Source of the DNA: Bog-950 sp046329495
GTDB taxonomy: Bacteria > Bacteroidota > Bacteroidia > Chitinophagales > LD1
DNA: 64,000 nucleotides
Assembly (NCBI GenBank): GCA_046329495.1
Contig: JAXLUO010000004.1
Span: forward strand, 1-64,000
Direction of reading: 5' to 3'
Within the stretch, counting starts at the first letter, position 1. Each line of letters opens with the position of its first letter. Shown one piece after another: positions 52,352 through 61,388 of this stretch. Under the pieces are notes generated by a model. It ran no database searches, was not told the origin of the DNA, and saw only the letters and a list, made by a program, of their open reading frames with translations. The position numbers and the translations under genes were made by a program.

Positions 52352-55300
52352 ATGAGGAAGATTTTTACGCGCATGTTACCGGTATTGCTATTTGCTGCCG
52401 GATTATTTTCATTTAATCAGGCCTCCGCATCCCATATCATGGGTTCCGACATCTCTTACAGATGTTTAGGCGGAAACACTTACGAGGTTTCAGTAACCAT
52501 TTATCGCGATTGCAGTGGTATTGCTGTTCCCACAAGCATACCGGTTGAGGTTAGCTCATCGTGCGGTACGCAAACCGTAACTTGTCCTTTAGACAATAGC
52601 TTGTCCGGGCAAGAGGTATCGCAACTTTGCCCAACTGCAGTTTCTACCTGTCAGGGTGGATCTCTACCAGGTGTGGAAGTATATGTTTATGTAGGGCAGG
52701 TAACTATACAGCCTAACTGCGGCTTATATACTTTCTCGTATAGCGATTGTTGCCGAAACCCGGATAACAACCTTGTGAATCCTACATCTGCCGGTTTCAG
52801 TGTTACAGCAACACTAAATAGCAATCTCGTTAACTGTGATAATGCGCCGGCATTTACTTCGTTGCCGGTGCCCTATTTCTGTTTAGGGCAACAGGTTAAC
52901 TATTCACACGGTGCCATTGATGATGATGGTGACTCCCTGGTTTATACCTTAATACCCCCGGTAGACGATTTTGGTGCCCCCGTAGCTTATACCGGTGGGT
53001 ATTCTGCTACAAACCCGCTGCCAACAAGTGGTGGATTTAATTTCGATGCTCAGACCGGTCAAATGACCTTTGTTAGTACACAACAGGGCGTATATGTAGT
53101 TGACGTGTTAGTGCAGGAATATCGCAACGGTGTCCTTATTGGTTCCACCATGCGCGATATACAGATTGTAATCATCAACTGCACCAACAACTCACCATCT
53201 GTAGCCAATTGCTTAAATACAAATAACTCTAATGGTGGTGTGGTTGTGGATTGTAATTCCTTAGGTGTATGCCCTGGACAAACTGTAACTTTTACCATTC
53301 CTGCCTATGATCCGGATGGACAACCTTTAACTGTTACTTCAAATATTGCTAATGCAATTCCTGGCGCTACCTTAACAACGCAACAAGTTGGTGGGCCCGA
53401 CTCCCTACTATTAACCTTTACCTGGACACCATCTGGACTTGATACCGGCTACCGCTACTTTACGTTACAAGTAGCTGATAATGCATGTCCTATTCCTGGC
53501 ATCCAGTTATTTACCTACGATATCACCGTTCTGGATGGAACAGATGCCGGCCCGGATAAATTCTATTGCACCGGCGGCGGCCCGGTTACTATCCCTGTTT
53601 ATGGTGGCAATCATTTTACATGGAACACTACTTACGGCTTTGTTAGCTCAACCCCTGATAGTAACCTGGTTCAGGTTGCCCCATTACAAACTACTACATA
53701 TATAGTAACAAGCGATTTGCAGGGTGGTTGTAAGAATAAAGACACCGTAACGGTATTTAATGTGCAAACATTCAGTACTTCGCTTTCTGCAGTGGATGAT
53801 ACTATATGTTTAAATAGTGGAACAGATATTACTGCAGTGGGTATTCCTTCTAACCAGGGACCATTTACTTATAGCTGGGCTCCAACTTCAGCAGGTATTT
53901 TAGCTCCTACGGCACAAACTACAGAAGTTCGTCCGGTTACAACAACCATGTACTATGTTACTGTAACATCGGCTGCTGGTTGCCCGGTTAAGGATAGTAT
54001 ACAAATTGTGATACAGGGTGTTGGGCCTAAAATTGCCGTTACGCCTACATCTAATTATGTATGTCCCGGTAGTCCCATCACTTTAAACAGTATTGTAAAA
54101 CCATTTGAATGTGGACCTGTTGCTGATCCTAATAATCCATGTTTTCCCGGTAGCACATTCGACCTTAAGGATGTTGGAACCGGTACCAGCAATGGCGGTA
54201 ACAGCATTACACCATACACCGGTTTTTGGATGGATGGCCGTGTACAGTATCTCTATCGTGCATCCGAATTGCAAGCAATGGGACTCGGAGCAGGTGCAAT
54301 TACAGATATAGCCTTCAATGTAATATCTAAAAACAGTACTGCCCCTTATAATGCATTTACCATTAAAATGGGAGGCACGAACTTAAATAGTCTGCCAACC
54401 AACTACGTAGGTGGTTTAACACAGGTAGTTAACCCTAATGCCTACACAACTACCTTAGGCTGGAATACACACACCTTGGATATTCCTTACTTGTGGGACG
54501 GTTTCAGTAACCTGATTGTGGAGGTTTGTTACGATAACAGTGCCTGGACCGGTTATGACAACGTAGAATACAGCACTACCACTTTTACTAATTCAGTATT
54601 GTGGCAAGCTGCAGATCTTGGCACCGCCTCAGGTTGTACTGGCTTGAACGCTCCGGCTCAATATGCAACCCGTCCTAATTTGCGTATGATTATGTGTAAA
54701 GCGCCATTAAACAACTACAACTTTACATGGACAGGTTCTGATGGCACTACCTTGCCTGATACTTCAGCACCATCCTTAAACCTTTACCATGATGTTGATT
54801 ACACCGTTGTGGTAAGTGATGGAACTTGCCAGGGCGATACAACAGTAAGCTTGCATGTGGATACAGCTGTGTTAATATCTGCCGGTCCGGATGTAGCTTT
54901 TTGTAATGGCGATACCGCTCAGCTTAATATGCAATTATTGCATCCCGTGGTGCCGCAGTGCTTGCCTTCTTACACCATTACAAACATTGCCTATAACCCT
55001 ATTTCTCCGGTTGCTCCGCCAACCAATGGCCCTTCAGGTGATGATGTAATGAGTAGTGCACTGCCAATTGGCTTCAACTTCGATTTCTTCTGTAATTCAT
55101 ACAGTAGTATATATGCTTGCACCAATGGTTTTATAACATTTAGCACAGGCCAGCCAACATCGTTTACGGCCACCGCATTACCTACGGCCGCAACCCCTAA
55201 TAATATTATTGCTTTATGCTGGCGCGACCTGAACCTAACAACCGGTAATATTCAATATTTTACAACAGGCACTGCGCCAAACCGCACATTTGTTATTCGT

Positions 55301-57361
55301 TACGTAAATGCACCCGCCTATAACGGAACGGGTAACCTTACCGGCGAAATTCACCTGCGCGAAACAACTAACGTCATCGAGGTATTGGTTAGTTCAATGA
55401 ATGCTACCGGCGTAAACAATACCCTGGGCGTAGAAAACGCAACCGGTACCATCGGTTTTAGCCCTACCGGATATAACCTTACTAACTGGACTGTTTCTTC
55501 ACCTGTTGCATTCCGCTTTACTCCGGATGTTACAGGCGCTGGATTAACTGGTGTTAACTGGACGCCTTCATTAGGCTTGTCAAGCACAACTATCCAAAAT
55601 CCAAAGGCCTATCCGGCAGTTACTACCGACTACGTTGTGCAAGCAAACTTTAGCAATGGCTGTTCAACTTACGACACTGTTAAAGTGGCTATCGGCAACT
55701 TCCCGCATACATTAGTAGCAAGCCCTGATACTATTTGCCAGGGAACGTCTTCACAACTGGTGTTTACAGGTAATGGTGTTTCGTATAGTTGGACACCTAC
55801 AGCAAGCTTATCATCTGCTACTGCACAAAGCCCTAATGCTACTCCGGCAGCTACAACTCTTTACCATGTTACTGCTTTCGATTCTATCGGTTGCCGTGTA
55901 GACGATTCGGTGCAGGTATTTGTTAGAACGCATGCAGCCATTACTTTAGGACCAGACCAAAGTATTTGCCCTTACGATTCAGTAACACTTAACCCAACTG
56001 GCGGACCTTACACAAGCTATAGCTGGAGTACCGGTGCTACTACAGCTACTATTAATACTGCAGCACAAACTGCAACCACCCAAGATTATTGGGTGCGCGT
56101 TAATGATGGTTTCTGCTTCTATAACAGCGATACCGTAACTGTAACTGAGTTTACGTTGAATCCAATTGTTGTTCAGCCTTCCGGCGATACCGGTGTATGT
56201 ATCGGTAATGTAATTACTCTGGGTGCCGATGCTGGTTACGTTTCGTATCTGTGGAACACTGGCGATACCACCCAAACTATCACTACCGGCGCGGGTGGCT
56301 ATTACTCTTATACAGCTATTGATCTCAATGGCTGTGTGTTGCACTCGTTAGATTCGGTACATGTTATTCCGGCTCAGCATCCGGCTGCTAACATTATTGT
56401 TAGCGACGACACTATCTGTGCCGGACAAACCACGGCTACATTAAGTGTAGTACCGGTAACTGGTATAGTTTATACCTGGGCTCAGCCGGTAACAGTGGAT
56501 ACTGTTTTTACGGTTTCTACCGCAGGCACTTATTCACTTACTGCCAGCGATAATGGATGTATAAGCACCAGCACAGTTGAAATCTTTAGCACCAACCCTC
56601 CAACCATCGAGCTTGGTGCCGATCAAAATTTATGTAGTTGCGATACAGCAGTATTACTGGATGCAGGTATCCCAGGTAGCTATGTTTGGAGCACTGGTGA
56701 TTCTACAAGAACCATCAGCCCAAGTGCTTCGGGCACTTATGCTGTTACCGTTACCGACTTTAATAGCTGTACTGTTAGCGATCAGGTTACGCTTACTATC
56801 CGTTGTTTAACAGTTGATGCCGTGGTTGCCGATCCTGCTTCAGGAACAGTTTTTGTAGGCCACAATGCAGGTTTGAATGCAACTACCAGCTATAGCTCTA
56901 CTTACGGTTACCAATGGGTGCCTTCAACTTATCTTGATGATAGCACCAAGCAGTCACCATCCGTACAAAGTCCACAGGTTACTACCAATTATCAGGTTAT
57001 TGTAACCGACCTTGTAAACGGATGCGTTGCCAGCGATACTGTTAAATTGGTAGTAGTTCCACCGGGCATCCCTCCAATGCCTAATGCCTTTACACCAAAT
57101 GGCGACGGACATAACGATACCTACGGTCCGTATATTCCTCAGGTGCTGCAAGGTGTGTATACAATTGCCGAAATGCGCATTTACAACCGCTGGGGAACCC
57201 TGGTGTATGATGGAAACGGCAATTGGGATGGAACTTATAATGGTGTATTGCAACCATCTGATACTTATGTATATTATGTAACTATTGTTGGTCCGGATCA
57301 AAGTAATCCAAATACTAACATTCAGTATAACTTAACCGGATCATTTACACTTTTACATTAA
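52352..57361 (+). CDS. Giant T9SS type B-sorted adhesin-like protein
   Basis: 1,669 residues from the ATG at 52352, starting with a signal peptide that ends QASA. The N-terminal region (about 28-320) has many Cys (SSCGTQTVTCPL, DCCRNPDNN) and is a recurrent Bacteroidota secreted module. A series of Ig/PKD-like domains follows, with repeated motifs such as TYSWAPT, SYSWSTGATT, SYLWNTGDTT and SYVWSTGDST. Two of these domains carry inserted beta-sandwich domains (about residues 580-785 and 870-1065). The end, MPNAFTPNGDGHNDTYG ... MRIYNRWGTLVYD, is a CHU_C/gliding-associated T9SS type B sorting domain. It is followed by an SprF-like gene and an OmpA gene, as with SprB-type adhesins; ligand unknown. 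Confidence 0.88.
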   Translation: MRKIFTRMLPVLLFAAGLFSFNQASASHIMGSDISYRCLGGNTYEVSVTIYRDCSGIAVPTSIPVEVSSSCGTQTVTCPLDNSLSGQEVSQLCPTAVSTCQGGSLPGVEVYVYVGQVTIQPNCGLYTFSYSDCCRNPDNNLVNPTSAGFSVTATLNSNLVNCDNAPAFTSLPVPYFCLGQQVNYSHGAIDDDGDSLVYTLIPPVDDFGAPVAYTGGYSATNPLPTSGGFNFDAQTGQMTFVSTQQGVYVVDVLVQEYRNGVLIGSTMRDIQIVIINCTNNSPSVANCLNTNNSNGGVVVDCNSLGVCPGQTVTFTIPAYDPDGQPLTVTSNIANAIPGATLTTQQVGGPDSLLLTFTWTPSGLDTGYRYFTLQVADNACPIPGIQLFTYDITVLDGTDAGPDKFYCTGGGPVTIPVYGGNHFTWNTTYGFVSSTPDSNLVQVAPLQTTTYIVTSDLQGGCKNKDTVTVFNVQTFSTSLSAVDDTICLNSGTDITAVGIPSNQGPFTYSWAPTSAGILAPTAQTTEVRPVTTTMYYVTVTSAAGCPVKDSIQIVIQGVGPKIAVTPTSNYVCPGSPITLNSIVKPFECGPVADPNNPCFPGSTFDLKDVGTGTSNGGNSITPYTGFWMDGRVQYLYRASELQAMGLGAGAITDIAFNVISKNSTAPYNAFTIKMGGTNLNSLPTNYVGGLTQVVNPNAYTTTLGWNTHTLDIPYLWDGFSNLIVEVCYDNSAWTGYDNVEYSTTTFTNSVLWQAADLGTASGCTGLNAPAQYATRPNLRMIMCKAPLNNYNFTWTGSDGTTLPDTSAPSLNLYHDVDYTVVVSDGTCQGDTTVSLHVDTAVLISAGPDVAFCNGDTAQLNMQLLHPVVPQCLPSYTITNIAYNPISPVAPPTNGPSGDDVMSSALPIGFNFDFFCNSYSSIYACTNGFITFSTGQPTSFTATALPTAATPNNIIALCWRDLNLTTGNIQYFTTGTAPNRTFVIRYVNAPAYNGTGNLTGEIHLRETTNVIEVLVSSMNATGVNNTLGVENATGTIGFSPTGYNLTNWTVSSPVAFRFTPDVTGAGLTGVNWTPSLGLSSTTIQNPKAYPAVTTDYVVQANFSNGCSTYDTVKVAIGNFPHTLVASPDTICQGTSSQLVFTGNGVSYSWTPTASLSSATAQSPNATPAATTLYHVTAFDSIGCRVDDSVQVFVRTHAAITLGPDQSICPYDSVTLNPTGGPYTSYSWSTGATTATINTAAQTATTQDYWVRVNDGFCFYNSDTVTVTEFTLNPIVVQPSGDTGVCIGNVITLGADAGYVSYLWNTGDTTQTITTGAGGYYSYTAIDLNGCVLHSLDSVHVIPAQHPAANIIVSDDTICAGQTTATLSVVPVTGIVYTWAQPVTVDTVFTVSTAGTYSLTASDNGCISTSTVEIFSTNPPTIELGADQNLCSCDTAVLLDAGIPGSYVWSTGDSTRTISPSASGTYAVTVTDFNSCTVSDQVTLTIRCLTVDAVVADPASGTVFVGHNAGLNATTSYSSTYGYQWVPSTYLDDSTKQSPSVQSPQVTTNYQVIVTDLVNGCVASDTVKLVVVPPGIPPMPNAFTPNGDGHNDTYGPYIPQVLQGVYTIAEMRIYNRWGTLVYDGNGNWDGTYNGVLQPSDTYVYYVTIVGPDQSNPNTNIQYNLTGSFTLLH

Positions 57362-57411
57362 AATTTTCACAAAAAATATTTTCTTTGGACCCTAATAAAT
57401 TAATACCGCCC

Positions 57412-58470
57412 ATGAAACTGAGATTATACTTCTTGTTGGTTGTGGTTCTGTCAGTTATGAAAGTTAATGCGCAGGATATCCACTTCTCACAATTCTATGC
57501 ATCACCCCTTACTTTAAACCCGGCCTTAACCGGTAACTTTAATGGGTTTTATCGCATAGGCGGCATTTACCGTAACCAATATCCGGGCTTAACCCAAAGC
57601 AAACCGGCATTTTCAACCCCTTCAGTAGCAGTTGATTTCTCGCTTTTGAAGGAAAAATTGAAGCATGGCGCCCTTGGTGTTGGTCTGGTATTTGCAAACG
57701 ACCAACAAAATGGCAAAACCTTCAATTTTAATCATGTATTAGCTTCTGTGGCATACAACATGAGCTTCGGCCCCAAAGGCGTGTTCCAGTTAGGTGTTGG
57801 CTTACAGGGCGGTATTATGACTACCAGCATTGACCAATCCAAGTTCCAATTTGGCGAAGGATTCAATCCCGATCTTACATATAATACATCTTATACCCTG
57901 GAAGCAATCAATGCTAAGCCAGGTATTAAAGGAGCTTTTAACGCCGGTATTTTCATGAAGAGCGAGTTCTACAAAAACATGCGCGTTTACGCCGGTTTTG
58001 CTTTCAATAATATCACTCGCTACAAGGAGAATTTCGTAAATACTCCCGGCGGCACTACCTATCACCACCCATTCCGTTATACAGTTCACGGTGGTTTCGA
58101 ATTCGATTTGGGAGATAAGGCTGTGTTGATCCCTGGTATTTTGTTCCAAAGCCAGGCTAAAGTTAGCGAAACTAACTTTGGTTTAACTGCAGGTATTCAT
58201 GTGGTGCGTGATCCTGCAAAACGTGCTACCCTCTTTATTGGTTATTGGAATCGTTTAAATAAAGGCAATTATACTGCCATCCCTAAGATCGGTTTTTCAT
58301 GGAAAGGCTTCAGCGCAGGCTTTGCATATGATGCACACTTAACCCAACAGAGAAAGGACTACAGCAATATCGGTGGTGCATTCCCTCAGGCTTTCGAAAT
58401 CACGCTTACCTATATTGGTAACCTGTTTATTCCGAAAGAAGACAATTACCTGTTTAACCCACGCTACTAA
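57412..58470 (+). CDS. PorP/SprF family type IX secretion membrane protein
   Basis: 352 residues from the ATG at 57412 (TTG at 57385 rejected). The signal peptide is followed by the family hallmark QDIHFSQFYASPLTLNPAL, then NRYQYP-like GIYRNQYPGL and a barrel-like body with many aromatic-polar alternations. Members of the family are outer-membrane proteins that help secretion or anchoring of a specific T9SS adhesin, as SprF does for SprB. The gene lies 50 bp after the adhesin and probably serves it. An OmpA-domain gene follows 53 bp later. Confidence 0.93.
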   Translation: MKLRLYFLLVVVLSVMKVNAQDIHFSQFYASPLTLNPALTGNFNGFYRIGGIYRNQYPGLTQSKPAFSTPSVAVDFSLLKEKLKHGALGVGLVFANDQQNGKTFNFNHVLASVAYNMSFGPKGVFQLGVGLQGGIMTTSIDQSKFQFGEGFNPDLTYNTSYTLEAINAKPGIKGAFNAGIFMKSEFYKNMRVYAGFAFNNITRYKENFVNTPGGTTYHHPFRYTVHGGFEFDLGDKAVLIPGILFQSQAKVSETNFGLTAGIHVVRDPAKRATLFIGYWNRLNKGNYTAIPKIGFSWKGFSAGFAYDAHLTQQRKDYSNIGGAFPQAFEITLTYIGNLFIPKEDNYLFNPRY

Positions 58471-58523
58471 AATTGTTGTAGAACCCAAATTAGTTTAACC
58501 CAAGGAAATTAAACATAAAAGCC

Positions 58524-60614
58524 ATGAAGTATTTCTTGTTAGCCGTATTGACGCCCCTGATGCTCTTCGTCAATGCGCAGAATGGTACCAAACAAAAGAA
58601 CGTTGAGAAGTACCCTAACTATAAGTGGAAGAAGAAGCTGAAGATTGCACGTTTGAAAATTACCGAAGGCAGTTACTACAATGCTGCCCAGTACCTGGAC
58701 GACGTTTACAAGGATAAGCCCGAGAAGATTGAAGTTACACACCTGTTAGGTGAAGTTAACCGTGCCCTGCGCGATTATGAAGCGGCTGAGAAATACTACA
58801 AACTTACTGTAGATAAGGATGCTGAAGCGTATGTAAACGATGGCTTTTACTTAGGCCAGATGCAAAAGATGAACGGCAAATACGAAGACGCGAAGAAAAC
58901 CTTCGAATCGTATTTAAAGGTGAAGTTGGGTAAAGGTGATGTTAGCTACAAAGCGCTTGCTAAAATCGAAATCGAAGGTTGCGACTCAGCTTTCCTGATC
59001 ACTTCTAACCCTACCAAAATTAAGGTTGAACGTACAGAAGGTGGCGTTAATACTGCCCTTCAGGATCTGTCTCCGAAGCCATTGAAGAATGGCCGAATCA
59101 TGTTCTCTTCGCAGAAAACAGATACTGCGGTTAACCTGAACAATACCAAGGCTGACCACTATACATCAATTTTTACTGCTGACAGAAGCGGCAATTCGTA
59201 CACTAACCGTACCGTGCTGCCTTCACCTCCAAATGATTCTAAGACGAACGTTGGCAACGCTATCCTTAGCGCTGATGAAAAGACTTTGATCTACAGCAAG
59301 TGTGGTGTTGATTATACCATCGACAACGAATTGCGTTGCAAATTATACCGCAGTAAAAAAGAAGGTGCCGAATGGGGTGCTGGTGAAGAACTGAGCGGTA
59401 TAAATGCTAAAGAGAAAACTACTACTGAACCTGCCTGGGGCGTTGGTGCTGATGGCGATATCCTTTATTTCGTGAGCGACCGCCCGGGTGGTAAAGGTGG
59501 ATTAGACCTGTGGTATGCTAAAATGAACGCCGATGGAACATTTGGTGCTGCTACCAATGCAGGCACTGAAGTAAACACTCCCGGCGATGAAATGACGCCG
59601 TTCTACGATGCCAAGAACAAAGTTCTTTACTTCTCATCTAACGGCCATGCTTCTATCGGTGGTTTAGACGTGTTCAAAGTTAGTGGTATGCCGGGCAGCT
59701 TTGGTGCTGTTGTTAACGCTGGTGTGCCAATTAACTCGCCTGCCGATGATATTTACCTGGCTTTGGACGACAAAGGTGCTAAAGGCTTTATGGTTTCTAA
59801 CCGTGCCGGTACAACCAGCCCTCGTGGTGCTACTTGCTGCGATGATATCTGGACTGTAATCGTTCAACGCGATGTATTCCTGAAAGGTATCTATGTTAAG
59901 CGTAATGATCCTACTAACACTCCAATCACCGGTGTTGATGCTTCGATGTATAAAGTGGCTGGCAACAATTTCGAGTTCGTGCAGAACACGATTACTACCG
60001 CCGATCCATTTATCTTCCCGGTTAAGCGTGCTACTTCTTACAAAATCAACGGTAACAAAGATGGCTTTTGGCCTTCTATTGACAACCTGAGCATTGCTGA
60101 AGATGAAGAACGTGATACCATCACTCAAATCTTCTATCTGGATCCTATCGTGAAGAAAAAAGTTCGTATTCCGAACGTATACTTCGCTTTCGACAAGAGC
60201 AATGTTATCGAGTTCTACCAAAAGCAAATCGACAGTGTAGTTGCTGTTCTGAATGCTAACCCTGGTTACTCTGTAGAAGTACAAGGCCACACGGATAGCA
60301 AAGGTACTGACGAATACAACGACAAACTGTCTCTGCGTCGTGCTAACGAGGTTAAGACTTTCCTGATCAAGAAGAAGGGTATTGCTGAAGCCCGTGTAAC
60401 CGTTAAAACATTTGGCGAAAAAGTGCCTGCTCAACCTAACGACCTGCCAAACGGCGAGGACGATCCGGAAGGCCGCGCTCACAACCGTCGTGTTGAATTC
60501 AAGATCATTCCTGACAAACCAGATGATGCTCCTGAATTTGAACCTTACGGCGAGGTTGTAAAACAAGTTCGCACAGGTCCTGGATTCACCTATGGCGTTA
60601 AGAAAGGCAAGTAA
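58524..60614 (+). CDS. PorE-like protein: TPR, WD40-like and OmpA domains
   Basis: 696 residues. A signal peptide is followed by TPR-like helices (about 30-150), then WD40/PD40-type repeats (ILYFVSDRPGGKGGLDLWYA and VLYFSSNGHASIGGLDVFKV, about 190-430). A short carboxypeptidase regulatory-like domain (about 455-525) and a C-terminal OmpA domain (about 555-690, VQGHTDSKGTDEYNDKLSLRRA) follow. The layout equals PorE-type proteins that link the T9SS to peptidoglycan. Codon usage is strongly biased, suggesting high expression. It completes the adhesin/SprF/OmpA set. Confidence 0.9.
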   Translation: MKYFLLAVLTPLMLFVNAQNGTKQKNVEKYPNYKWKKKLKIARLKITEGSYYNAAQYLDDVYKDKPEKIEVTHLLGEVNRALRDYEAAEKYYKLTVDKDAEAYVNDGFYLGQMQKMNGKYEDAKKTFESYLKVKLGKGDVSYKALAKIEIEGCDSAFLITSNPTKIKVERTEGGVNTALQDLSPKPLKNGRIMFSSQKTDTAVNLNNTKADHYTSIFTADRSGNSYTNRTVLPSPPNDSKTNVGNAILSADEKTLIYSKCGVDYTIDNELRCKLYRSKKEGAEWGAGEELSGINAKEKTTTEPAWGVGADGDILYFVSDRPGGKGGLDLWYAKMNADGTFGAATNAGTEVNTPGDEMTPFYDAKNKVLYFSSNGHASIGGLDVFKVSGMPGSFGAVVNAGVPINSPADDIYLALDDKGAKGFMVSNRAGTTSPRGATCCDDIWTVIVQRDVFLKGIYVKRNDPTNTPITGVDASMYKVAGNNFEFVQNTITTADPFIFPVKRATSYKINGNKDGFWPSIDNLSIAEDEERDTITQIFYLDPIVKKKVRIPNVYFAFDKSNVIEFYQKQIDSVVAVLNANPGYSVEVQGHTDSKGTDEYNDKLSLRRANEVKTFLIKKKGIAEARVTVKTFGEKVPAQPNDLPNGEDDPEGRAHNRRVEFKIIPDKPDDAPEFEPYGEVVKQVRTGPGFTYGVKKGK

Positions 60615-60633
60615 TAAGATCTAACTATACAAC

Positions 60634-60663
60634 AAAAGGCTCTGCATCAGCAGGGCCTTTTTT
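60634..60663 (+). terminator. Intrinsic terminator after the T9SS module
   Basis: AAAGGCTCTGC (60635-60645) pairs with GCAGGGCCTTT (60650-60660), with one G-T pair and a 4-nt loop ATCA. A T6 run ends it. It is 20 bp after the stop of the OmpA gene. Confidence 0.87.
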
Positions 60664-60914
60664 ATTGCTTGTAGCTGCCAGGCAATCTATGTTAAGTACA
60701 TATGATAAGGCTTCGTAAAGGTTCAACCTGTAATGCTTTAGCAAGTTAGCTGTATTGAACCTTGCGTGCTTTAGGCAGAAAAGGACTAACAGTATGCCAT
60801 GCCTTAAAAAGGATATACCAAAGGGGGGGGCATAAAGGTTAGCATGGGTCATATAGGGGCTAAGCCAACTCGGATATGATCTTGCTAATCATTACCATCA
60901 GCGTAATTAGCAGT
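60664..60914. other. Intergenic region between the T9SS terminator and the interrupted gene
   Basis: No gene is supported. A run of eight G (60833-60840) is the longest G-run in the window. The region is the 3' side of the interrupted minus-strand gene. Confidence 0.5.
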
Positions 60915-61037
60915 CTAAACCAAGCGCTTTTTGCTGCCGTAATTGTGTTGCCAAACCTTAATTACAAATGGCCAGCCAAGGATGAGCACCCAGGCGCTAC
61001 GAAACATGGAAAAATCGCTGCCATTAACACCCGATAA
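60915..61037 (-). pseudogene. 3' remnant of a membrane-protein gene split by the IS element
   Basis: Reading the minus strand from 61037 gives an open frame ending in TAG at 60917-60915. It encodes SGVNGSDFSMFRSAWVLILG and then WPFVIKVWQHNYGSKKRLV, a second predicted membrane helix plus a basic tail. When the IS and one copy of ATAA are removed, this frame joins the gene at 62324-62914 without a shift, as GGC CTA CTT TTA TCG GGT. The restored protein would be 234 residues. Confidence 0.88.
61034..61037. repeat. Target-site duplication ATAA, left copy
   Basis: ATAA directly before the left inverted repeat, matched by ATAA at 62329-62332. Four bp is usual for IS407-like IS3 elements. Confidence 0.85.
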
Positions 61038-61076
61038 TGTAAGCCCCCCTGAAAATAGGATAGGATGAAATTAGAC
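61038..61076 (+). repeat. Left terminal inverted repeat of the IS
   Basis: TGTAAGC, a C-run, GATAGG and AAATTAGAC match the reverse complement of 62291-62328 with few mismatches and a one-base indel. Confidence 0.88.
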
Positions 61077-61098
61077 AGAAGCGCTAAATTTCATCTTT

Positions 61099-61365
61099 AT
61101 GAAAAAGACCAAGTACACCGAAACACAGATTGTAAAAGCCATCCAGGAAGAAGCTGCTGGCCGCAAAGCGGAAGATATTTGCCGGGAAATGGGTATCAGC
61201 CGGGCTACTTTTTACAACTGGAAGAGCAAATATGCCGGTATGGAAGTAAACCAGGTCAAGCAGCTTAAAGAGTTGCAGGAAGAAAATCGCAAACTAAAGG
61301 CGATGTATGCCGACCTGGCACTTGACCATCGCATCCTGAAAGATATCATTGAAAAAAAGCTTTAA
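61099..61365 (+). CDS. IS3-family transposase OrfA (helix-turn-helix)
   Basis: 88 residues: a helix-turn-helix (KYTETQIVKAIQEEAAGRKA, ICREMGISRATFYNWKSKY) followed by a leucine-zipper helix (QLKELQEENRKLKAMYADLA). The combination YAGMEV in the middle is typical of the IS407/IS1222-like branch. OrfA alone binds the IS ends and can be inhibitory. The gene ends in a slippery A_AAA_AAG at 61353-61359, through which ribosomes should shift to make the OrfAB transposase. Confidence 0.95.
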   Translation: MKKTKYTETQIVKAIQEEAAGRKAEDICREMGISRATFYNWKSKYAGMEVNQVKQLKELQEENRKLKAMYADLALDHRILKDIIEKKL

Positions 61366-61384
61366 GGCCCTGCCGGAAGCGGCA
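61353..61384 (+). promoter_or_regulatory. Programmed -1 frameshift site with a downstream hairpin
   Basis: The heptamer A_AAA_AAG (61353-61359) is in the OrfA frame. A stem of TGCCG (61371-61375) and CGGCA (61380-61384) with loop GAAG follows 11 nt later. The -1 frame is open from 61359 into orfB without a stop, which gives a fusion transposase. Confidence 0.9.
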
Positions 61385-61388
61385 ACTG

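Noticed and set aside
57385..57411. TTG start nine codons upstream of the SprF-like ATG
   Set aside because: The ATG at 57412 starts a standard signal peptide.
59664..60566. 300-codon open frame antisense to the OmpA/PorE-like gene
   Set aside because: It is a shadow of the strongly biased codons on the other strand. Its translation has no recognisable motif and the sense frame is a well-conserved multi-domain protein.
60833..60840. Run of eight G as a possible phase-variable tract
   Set aside because: It is not in a gene or in a recognisable promoter spacer. Retained only as a remark.
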